In this document: positions 58,045 through 64,000 of the stretch, one piece after another | Layout: every line of letters starts with the position of its first letter | Position numbering within the stretch: position 1 is the stretch's first letter | NCBI RefSeq assembly: GCF_012163145.1 | Contig: NZ_JAAVTX010000003.1 | Location: forward strand, 682,001 to 746,000 | Direction of reading: 5' to 3' | From: Falsiroseomonas frigidaquae | Lineage (GTDB): Bacteria; Pseudomonadota; Alphaproteobacteria; Acetobacterales; Acetobacteraceae | Length of the DNA: 64,000 nucleotides | The notes under the pieces: generated by a model | What the model saw: only the letters and a program-made list of their open reading frames with translations | What the model was told of the DNA's origin: nothing | Database searches by the model: none | Made by a program: the position numbers and the translations under genes

Positions 58045-59208
58045 ATGGAAACCCTGGCCCTCTACATCCACTGGCCGTTCTGCGCCGCCAAGTGCCCCTA
58101 TTGCGACTTCAACAGCCATGTGCGGGACCGTGTGGACCAGGCCGCCTATGCCGCGGCCCTGCGCCAGGAGCTGGCGCGCGAAGCGGCCCGCGCCAATGTG
58201 GCAGGCCGCCGTCGCCTCGCCAGCATCTTCTTCGGCGGCGGCACGCCCAGCCTGATGGCCCCCGCGACGGCCGCTGCCCTGATCGCGGATGCCCAGGCGT
58301 TGTTCGATGCCGAACCGGACCTCGAGATCACGCTCGAGGCGAACCCGACCAGCGTCGAACTCCAGAAGCTTCGCGACTTCCGCGCCGCCGGCGTCAACCG
58401 CGTCTCGCTCGGCGTCCAGGCGCTCGATCCCGCTGCCCTCGCCTTCCTGGGCCGCAAGCACGATCGCGCCGAGGCCATCACCGCCCTGGAACACGCCCGC
58501 GCCACCTTCCCGCGCGTTTCCTTCGACCTGATCTATGCCCGCCCCGGCCAGGCCGAAGCCGCCTGGCGCGCAGAGCTGCGGCAGGCCCTGTCGCTCGCCG
58601 CCGATCACCTGTCGCTCTACCAGCTCACCATTGAGCCCGGCACGCAGTTCGCCACCCTGTTCGGCCGCGGCGTCTTTACCCTGCCCGAGGGCGACGAAGC
58701 CGCCCGGCTCTACACGGCTACAGCCGAGGAAGCCGCCCGCTTCGGCCTGCTGCCCTACGAGATTTCGAACTACGCCCACCCCGGAGCCGAAAGTCGCCAC
58801 AACCTCGCCTATTGGCGCTACGGCGATTATCTCGGCATCGGCGCCGGCGCGCATCAGCGCCTCACCCAGCCCGACGGCACCCTGCTCGCCGCCCGCCGCC
58901 ACCGCGCGCCGGAGGAATGGCTGGCGCGGGTGCAGCGCGATGGCCACGCGGTGGTCGAGGAGGAAGCGCTGTCACCGCGCGACCGGGCGCGGGAGGCGCT
59001 GCTGATGGGCCTGCGCCTGCATGAAGGGATCGACCCGGCCCGCATCGCCCGCCGCAGCGGCCTCCCCTTCGAAGCCTGCGTGGACATGGCGGCGCTGCAG
59101 CATCTCGAGGCCGAGAACCTGCTCGCCTGGCGCCCGAACGGCCATCTTGCCGCGACCCCGGACGGGCTGCTGCGACTGGACGCGCTGCTGCCCTTGCTGG
59201 TCAACTGA
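58045..59208 (+). CDS. hemW: HemW-type radical SAM protein
   Basis: 387-aa radical SAM enzyme related to coproporphyrinogen dehydrogenase. The cluster cysteines are C13, C17 and C20 (CAAKCPYC), with FFGGGTPSLM and NRVSLGVQALD following. The N-terminus lacks the extension of true HemN, so it is HemW-like, a heme chaperone. Followed after 5 bases by the pyruvyl-transferase gene. Confidence 0.9.
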   Translation: METLALYIHWPFCAAKCPYCDFNSHVRDRVDQAAYAAALRQELAREAARANVAGRRRLASIFFGGGTPSLMAPATAAALIADAQALFDAEPDLEITLEANPTSVELQKLRDFRAAGVNRVSLGVQALDPAALAFLGRKHDRAEAITALEHARATFPRVSFDLIYARPGQAEAAWRAELRQALSLAADHLSLYQLTIEPGTQFATLFGRGVFTLPEGDEAARLYTATAEEAARFGLLPYEISNYAHPGAESRHNLAYWRYGDYLGIGAGAHQRLTQPDGTLLAARRHRAPEEWLARVQRDGHAVVEEEALSPRDRAREALLMGLRLHEGIDPARIARRSGLPFEACVDMAALQHLEAENLLAWRPNGHLAATPDGLLRLDALLPLLVN

Positions 59209-59213
59209 AGGCC

Positions 59214-60191
59214 ATGACCCGCACCGCCTTCCTCGGCGCCTATGGCTACGGCAATCTCGGCGACGAACTCTGCCTGATGGAGGCCATGGCTGCCTTTCCT
59301 TCCACGGAAAGCCACGCCTTCTCGGTCTCCCCCGCCTGGACCCTGCGCTGCTGCCCCGGCCTCGATGCCTGCTTCGCCGATGGCGCCGCCATGCTGGCGC
59401 TGCGGCCGGACCGGGTGGTGTTCGGCGGTGGCATGTTCGGGGTTCCCGATGCCTTCCGGAACTGGATGCCCTGGATCGCCCAGGCGGAGGCGCGGGGCGC
59501 GGAGATCCATTTCCACAACCTCGGCGTCGCCTGGCTGCTGAAGGATCTGGATTGGCTGGATGCGACGGCGCGCGGCGTCATTGCCCGCCTGGCCAGCTTC
59601 ACCGTGCGCGACTACCTCGGCGTGGAGCGGATCGCGGAGGCCGATTTCGGCCGGCTGCCGCGCATCACATTCTTCCCCGAAGCCGACATCCCGCCCGACA
59701 CCGGCCTGGCCGATGCCCTGCTGCCGCAGGATGAGAAGCTGCTCGGCCTGTCGATCATCCCGATGCCCAATATGAAGGCCTGCCTGCAGCAGGAAGCCGG
59801 GCTGGTGCGCGACCTTCTGGCCGAATTCGCCGGCCACCAGATCGTGCCCATCGTCTCCACCGTACATGTGGACAGCATGGCGGAGGACGACATGGCCGGC
59901 TGCCGCGACTTCATCCGGGACTTCCTGCCCGGCGCACGCATTGCTGCGCCCGCCTTGCTGGACCGCGATTTCTGGCACGCCCAGCTCACGCCGCGTCGGC
60001 TCAAGGGGCTGGTGTCGCGGCTGGACGTGCTGGTGACCCAGCGCAAGCACAACGCCATCCATGCCATCGGCTGCGGCGTGCGGGTCATCGGCCTGCACCC
60101 GCTGGAGGATAACAGCCTGCGACGCACCTTCGTCGCCATGGAGCACCGCCTGCCGCCCGGCTCCCGCTGCCTCGGCCTGCTCTACAACTGA
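59214..60191 (+). CDS. Polysaccharide pyruvyl transferase family protein
   Basis: 325-aa GT-B-like protein. N-terminal FLGAYGYGNLGDELCL is the family signature; the C-terminal half has TVRDYLG and the TQRKHNAIHAIGCGVRVIGL motif, with the His that is conserved in CsaB/WcaK-like enzymes. Transfers pyruvate ketals onto surface sugars in characterised relatives. Stop overlaps the next start (TGATG). Confidence 0.85.
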   Translation: MTRTAFLGAYGYGNLGDELCLMEAMAAFPSTESHAFSVSPAWTLRCCPGLDACFADGAAMLALRPDRVVFGGGMFGVPDAFRNWMPWIAQAEARGAEIHFHNLGVAWLLKDLDWLDATARGVIARLASFTVRDYLGVERIAEADFGRLPRITFFPEADIPPDTGLADALLPQDEKLLGLSIIPMPNMKACLQQEAGLVRDLLAEFAGHQIVPIVSTVHVDSMAEDDMAGCRDFIRDFLPGARIAAPALLDRDFWHAQLTPRRLKGLVSRLDVLVTQRKHNAIHAIGCGVRVIGLHPLEDNSLRRTFVAMEHRLPPGSRCLGLLYN

Positions 60192-61132
60192 TGCTGACCC
60201 TGCTCCTGGCCGAACGGCCGTTCCGCGACCTCCGCTCCCGTGCCCTGCTGGCCAACCTGCCGGCACAGCTCGGCGGCGGCACGGCGCTGCTGCTCTCCAC
60301 CGCATCCTCCACCGCCCCGGCGGGCTTCGAGCCGTTGTCGCCGGAGGCCGATCCGGCGGCGCATGGCGTCACCCGCGTCGTCATCGCCGGCGCCTTCCAG
60401 GAGCGTCCTCAACTCGAACAGGCATTCGCGATCGCCGGCCGTGCGGTGGCGGCCGGTGCAGCGCTGGAGCTTCGCGCCTTCACGGTCGAACGCGGCGCCG
60501 CCATGCGGGACCCGCCACGGGGTGTGGAGGTTCTGGCCCGGGCCAGCCCGCTGGAACTGCGGGAGCATCACACCGCCAATGCGCTGATGGTCTGGCGCAG
60601 CCCGGCCGCCTTCCGCATCCGCCCCTATCCCGAATGTGCCGTCGCGCCGGATGACGCGCTGGTCTCCCTGCTGCCGGAGGGTCCGATCCTCGGCCTGTCG
60701 ATCCTGGGCGGCGGGCAGATGCGGCAGGCCTGGACGGCGCGGCTGGCGGAGCTGCGCGCTTTGCTGGCGCCGATGCAGGGCTGGGCCATGCTGCCGCTGC
60801 CAATGGAGCACGCCGCCAGCCCGATGGACGACTTTGCCGGCACCCGCGACTTCCTGGCCGCCCTGCTGCCCGGCACGCCCATGCTGCTGCCCGAGCTGGC
60901 GCAGGAGGTCTGGCGCCGGCGCCAGTTCACGCCGGGCCGGATGCGGGCGCTGGTGGCGCGTTGCGGCGCGGTGCTCACCAACCAGGACCTGCCCGCCGCC
61001 TTCGCCATCGCCGCCGGCGTGCCCGCCATCGGCCTCGCCTTGGGAACGGACCGCCGCGCGATCACCTGCCTGACCCAGTTCGCCAACATCCTGCCGCCCG
61101 GATCGCGTTTGCTACACCCGCCGCGCGGCTGA
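60191..61132 (+). CDS. Degenerate paralog of pyruvyl transferase
   Basis: 313-aa protein aligned with its upstream neighbour over the second half: YPECAVAPDD and LPEGPILGLSILGG versus FPEADIPPDT and LPQDEKLLGLSIIPM; ILPPGSRLL versus RLPPGSRCL. The N-terminal GYGNLGDE signature is gone, and TQRKHNAIHAI has become TNQDLPAAFAI, losing the His. It may be a non-catalytic partner or a gene drifting in function. Translationally coupled. Confidence 0.7.
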   Translation: MLTLLLAERPFRDLRSRALLANLPAQLGGGTALLLSTASSTAPAGFEPLSPEADPAAHGVTRVVIAGAFQERPQLEQAFAIAGRAVAAGAALELRAFTVERGAAMRDPPRGVEVLARASPLELREHHTANALMVWRSPAAFRIRPYPECAVAPDDALVSLLPEGPILGLSILGGGQMRQAWTARLAELRALLAPMQGWAMLPLPMEHAASPMDDFAGTRDFLAALLPGTPMLLPELAQEVWRRRQFTPGRMRALVARCGAVLTNQDLPAAFAIAAGVPAIGLALGTDRRAITCLTQFANILPPGSRLLHPPRG

Positions 61133-61166
61133 GCGCCGGCCCGCTCCAGGGCTGCCTGGCGGCTGC

Positions 61167-62060
61167 TCAGGGCTGGGCGGCAGCCAGTTCCAGCGCCCGC
61201 GCATACACCTGCTTGCGCGGCAGCCCCGTGGCCGCCGCCACCATCGCCGCCGCATCCCGCAGGCTCTGCCCCGCCATGGCGGCGCGGAGCTGCGCGTCGA
61301 GGTCGGCCTCACCCGTCACCTCCTCCGGCGCCGGGCCGACGCAGATGCATATCTCGCCGCGCGCCGGCTCGGTCGCGTAATGCCCCGCCAGCTCCGCCAG
61401 GGTGCCGCGCCGCACCTCCTCGAACCGTTTCGTCAATTCGCGTGCCACCGCCCCCGGGCGATCGCCGCCGAGGCCCTCCGCCAGGGCGGCCAGCGTCTCG
61501 GCCAGCCGGTGCGGCGCCTCATGCAGCACCAGGGTCGCCGTCAGCCCCGCGCGTTCCGCCGCCCGGTGCCGCGCGATCGCCGCCGCCCGCGGCCCATCCT
61601 TCGGCGGCAGGAAGCCCAGGAACACGAAAGGGTGAGGCGGCAGCCCGGACAGCGTCAGCGCCACCACCGCCGCGTTGGGGCCCGGGATGGCGGTTACCGG
61701 CACACCTGCCTCGATGGCGGCACGCACCAGGCGGTATCCGGGGTCGGAGACCAGCGGCGTGCCGGCATCCGAGGCGAGTGCCAGCCGCTGCCCGCCTTCG
61801 ATCCGGGCCAGCACCCGGGGGATCATTTCCGCTTCGTTGTGGTCATGCAGTGGCACCAGCGTCGCGGAGACGCCATAACGCTGCAACATGAGGCCTGTTA
61901 CCCTGGTATCCTCGCAGAGCACGGCATCCACCGCGCCGAGCACCGCGAGAGCCCGGGGCGACAGGTCGCCGAGATTACCGATCGGTGTCGCCACCAGGGA
62001 AAGCCCAAGCGGGGCCTCCCGAGGAGGCGCCGCCCGTTCAGGAGGGTCGCCGTTTGCCAC
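61167..62060 (-). CDS. rsmI: 16S rRNA 2'-O-methyltransferase RsmI
   Basis: 297-aa SAM enzyme methylating the 2'-OH of C1402. ATPIGNLGDLSPRAL, CEDTRVTGLML and ASDAGTPLVSDPG are the tetrapyrrole-methylase-fold signatures. First 15 residues are variable. The start lies on top of that of the divergent LpoA-like gene. Confidence 0.94.
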   Translation of the reverse strand: MANGDPPERAAPPREAPLGLSLVATPIGNLGDLSPRALAVLGAVDAVLCEDTRVTGLMLQRYGVSATLVPLHDHNEAEMIPRVLARIEGGQRLALASDAGTPLVSDPGYRLVRAAIEAGVPVTAIPGPNAAVVALTLSGLPPHPFVFLGFLPPKDGPRAAAIARHRAAERAGLTATLVLHEAPHRLAETLAALAEGLGGDRPGAVARELTKRFEEVRRGTLAELAGHYATEPARGEICICVGPAPEEVTGEADLDAQLRAAMAGQSLRDAAAMVAAATGLPRKQVYARALELAAAQP

Positions 62061-63292
62061 GTCCTTCGTCCCACCATCCGTCCGACGCGCCGGAATCCTC
62101 GGCGCCGTTGCCCAGAACGCCCTGGCGACGACGCCGCCTGGGCGGGGTCACGCTGGGGGCGCTGGTGGGCACACTTCTGGGCCTCGCGGCCTGCGCGCCG
62201 CAAGCCCCCCGCCCCTCCTTCATCGGCGTCGCCCCGCCGATCGGCGGCCAGCCCGTGCTGCCGGGGCCGGTCGGGCCGCAGCGTGCGGCGATGCTCCTGC
62301 CGCTGACCGGGCCGCAGGCGCCGCTTGGCCAGGCGATGCTCAATGCCGGCTACATGGCGCTGTTCGATGAATCGCAATCCGGCATCGAGCTGGCGCCGCG
62401 CGACACCGGTGGCACCCCCGCCGGCGCCCAGGCGGCGGCGAGGGCGGCGATCGCCGATGGCGCGCGCATCCTGGTCGGCCCGCTGACCAGCGCGGAGGTG
62501 GCGGCCGTTGCCGGCCCGGCGCGGGAGGCCGGGGTGCCGGTGCTGGCCTTCACCAATGATTCGCAGCGCGCCGGCGGCGGCACCTGGGTGCTCGGCATCA
62601 CGCCGGAACAGCAGGTGCGCCGCGTGGTCGCCGCCGCCGCCGCGCAGGGTGCGCAGCAATTCGCCCTCGGCGCGCCGGACAATGATTTCGGCCGTGCGCT
62701 CGCCGGCGCGCTGCGCGGTGCCACGGCCGATCTCGGCCTGCCGCCGCCCAGCATCGCGCTGCACCCGGCCAGTGCCGAACCCGCCATGGCCGCCTCCGGC
62801 GCCCGCGTCAGCGGCAGCCGGGCGGATGCGGTGCTGATCGGCGAGACCGGGGAACGCGCCCGCCGCTTCGCCGCCACCTGGATGACGGAAGCCCAGGCGA
62901 ACGGCCAGCAGCCGCGCCTGCTGGGCACTGCGCTCTGGCTGAACGACCCGTCGCTGGGGCGGGAGGCGGCGCTGGCCGGCGCCTGGTTCGCCGGCCCGGA
63001 TGGCCGCGCCCGCGCCCGCTTCGAGGCGCGCTACCGCGACGCCTTCCGCGAAACGCCGCCGCGTGTCGCCGCCACCGCCTATGACGCCGCGGCCATTGCC
63101 ACCCGCGCGCTGCGCAGCGGCGCCTCGCCCGGCCAGGCGATGGCCGGTGCGCCCTTCGCCGGCGCCGATGGCCCGGTGCTGCTGCTGCCGGATGGGCGGA
63201 CCCAGCGCGGCCTCGCCATCTATGCGGTCTCCACCGGCAGCGAGCCGCAGGTGATCGAGCAGGCGCCGGCCCCCGGCGGCCCGGGCTCCTGA
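62054..63292 (+). CDS. LpoA-like penicillin-binding protein activator lipoprotein
   Basis: 412-aa periplasmic-binding-protein fold (type 1) lipoprotein of the LppC/LpoA family that in enterics stimulates PBP1a. Basic n-region, TM stretch LGALVGTLLGLAAC (lipobox), then AAMLLPLTGPQAPLGQAMLNAG. I chose TTG 62054, as AGGAGG lies 8 bases upstream; GTG 61985 is an alternative. rsmI-lpoA divergence is conserved in proteobacteria. Could also be a branched-chain-amino-acid-type binding protein. Confidence 0.82.
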   Translation: MPRPSSHHPSDAPESSAPLPRTPWRRRRLGGVTLGALVGTLLGLAACAPQAPRPSFIGVAPPIGGQPVLPGPVGPQRAAMLLPLTGPQAPLGQAMLNAGYMALFDESQSGIELAPRDTGGTPAGAQAAARAAIADGARILVGPLTSAEVAAVAGPAREAGVPVLAFTNDSQRAGGGTWVLGITPEQQVRRVVAAAAAQGAQQFALGAPDNDFGRALAGALRGATADLGLPPPSIALHPASAEPAMAASGARVSGSRADAVLIGETGERARRFAATWMTEAQANGQQPRLLGTALWLNDPSLGREAALAGAWFAGPDGRARARFEARYRDAFRETPPRVAATAYDAAAIATRALRSGASPGQAMAGAPFAGADGPVLLLPDGRTQRGLAIYAVSTGSEPQVIEQAPAPGGPGS

Positions 63293-63335
63293 GGCGGCGG
63301 CCATGGACCTGCTGAACCGGAGGGTTTGACTGGCC

Positions 63336-64000
63336 ATGCCGGTCGCCGCCCCACCGACCGGACGCTGGCTCGCCGGCGCGGCGCTGATCGGCGGCGTGCC
63401 GGCGCTGGCGCTGTTCATTCTGCTGCTCGGCGGCGCGGTGGATACCGCGCCGGGGCTGCTGGCGCTGGGCGCCACGCTGGTCGCGGCGCTGCTGGTGTCA
63501 CGCATCTGGCTGGCCAATATCGGCGCGCTGTCGGCGGCGCTGCGCCAGGCGGCGGATGGCGCCGGCATGGTGCCGGAACTCACCGGCCGGCTGCTGCTGC
63601 CCTCGGTCGCGGATCTGGCCGAGACGGCACGCCGCGTCGCCCGCGCCCTGCAATCCCGCACCGAGCAGGTCTCCCGCCTGCGCCAGGCGGATGAGGCGAT
63701 CATCGAGCGCCTGCCGGACCCGCTGGTGGTGCTGGACTCTGAAGGCGCACCGCTGCGGGCGAATGCGGAAGCGCGCACGCTGTTCGGCGGCGCCCCCGGC
63801 AGCGCCGGCGACCTGGCCGCGCTGCTGCGCCACCCGGCCATGGCCGAGGCGATTGCCGCCGCGCTGTCCAAGGGCGAGCAGCAGCGCGCCGAGATCGTGC
63901 TGCCAGTTCCGGTGGCGCGGGAGTTGCGCGTGCATGCGGTGCCGATGGACCCGCCGCTGGGCGATGGCGGCCGGCTGCTGCTGGTGCTGTCGGACCGCAC
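63336..64000 (+). CDS. PhoR-like sensor histidine kinase, 3' end cut by window
   Basis: 221 visible residues: two transmembrane helices (about 11-34 and 40-57), a short coiled linker, and a PAS domain (about 118-200, IIERLPDPLVVLDSEGAPLRANAEARTLFG). The kinase core lies beyond the window. Layout matches PhoR of alphaproteobacteria, so phosphate sensing is plausible, and phoB/pst genes may follow. Ribosome site GGAGGG is rather far from the ATG (12 bases). Confidence 0.75.
   Translation, partial: MPVAAPPTGRWLAGAALIGGVPALALFILLLGGAVDTAPGLLALGATLVAALLVSRIWLANIGALSAALRQAADGAGMVPELTGRLLLPSVADLAETARRVARALQSRTEQVSRLRQADEAIIERLPDPLVVLDSEGAPLRANAEARTLFGGAPGSAGDLAALLRHPAMAEAIAAALSKGEQQRAEIVLPVPVARELRVHAVPMDPPLGDGGRLLLVLSDR

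Noticed and set aside
61898-64000. 700-residue minus-strand frame at the window end
   Set aside because: Low-complexity Ala/Arg/Gly sequence antisense to the LpoA-like and kinase genes, which have clear family motifs.

Overview
The window is one stretch of a GC-rich (about 70% by eye) alphaproteobacterial chromosome, most likely Rhodospirillales and probably Acetobacteraceae (Roseomonas-like). I infer this from outer-membrane genes (lptE, lnt, a porin, mltA), alphaproteobacterial families (MucR, TimA/Tim44, DUF1194, DUF2244, DUF3576, DUF3775, bactofilin, OlsB, Cys-poor Fur), and the origin-type gene order hemE / gap / ppsR-maf. No transposase, integrase, phage gene, CRISPR array, rRNA or tRNA was seen. 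The DNA is nearly all housekeeping, with short intergenic gaps and many ATGA/TGATG stop-start overlaps.

Layout. 0-2.4 kb: phoH(ybeZ)-ybeY-ybeX (RNA maturation). 2.5-4.8: glf plus a glycosyltransferase. 5-10.8: DUF1194 protein, then holA-lptE-leuS-DUF3576. 10.9-12.1: porin with its own terminator. 12.3-14.3: TenI-like thiamine phosphate synthase and YggS (divergent, start codons overlapping), and a histidine phosphatase. 14.4-16.2: timA and mltA. 16.3-19.4: hemE, a non-coding gap of about 460 bp that I propose as the chromosome replication origin, then ppsR-maf. 19.4-23: DMT protein, ampG, a double-AbrB protein, and a pair of related small secreted-type proteins, one with RTX repeats and one without. 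23.3-32.4: typA, a QAPM-repeat protein, adenosine kinase, EI24 protein, bactofilin plus lipoprotein, XRE-cupin regulator, AEC transporter, trpS. 32.5-36.6: secB-lnt, XRE regulator, DUF2244, nth. 36.7-42.8: DUF3775, aldo/keto reductase, WD40-CobW metal module, class III aminotransferase, tsaB-rimI. 42.9-45.3: TusA-like, mucR, fur, olsB. 45.3-48.1: an intact chemoreceptor flanked by relics of a second one. 48.3-49.5: sugar aminotransferase. 49.5-55.5: parB-parA-rsmG-mnmG-mnmE plus a ferredoxin. 55.6-64: ogt-qor, MAPEG-ybaK, hemW with two pyruvyl-transferase-like genes, rsmI, an LpoA-like lipoprotein, and the start of a PhoR-like kinase that runs off the end.

How it works together. Much of the window concerns chromosome start-up and segregation (putative oriC, parA, parB and three parS sites within 6 kb), translation and tRNA modification (leuS, trpS, mnmE, mnmG, rsmG, rsmI, ybeY, tsaB, rimI, typA), and the envelope (lptE, lnt, mltA, ampG, LpoA-like protein, porin, olsB, bactofilin). 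Surface-polysaccharide genes (glf, glycosyltransferase, DegT aminotransferase, two pyruvyl transferases) are scattered rather than clustered.

Most notable: the candidate oriC with a GANTC cluster; the three parS sites, one of them inside a coding gene; the chemoreceptor relic with a deleted centre and its downstream 3' scar; the RTX protein carrying a double-glycine-like leader and its RTX-less paralog; and a degenerate second pyruvyl-transferase gene. I found no clear new multi-gene defence or mobile system.
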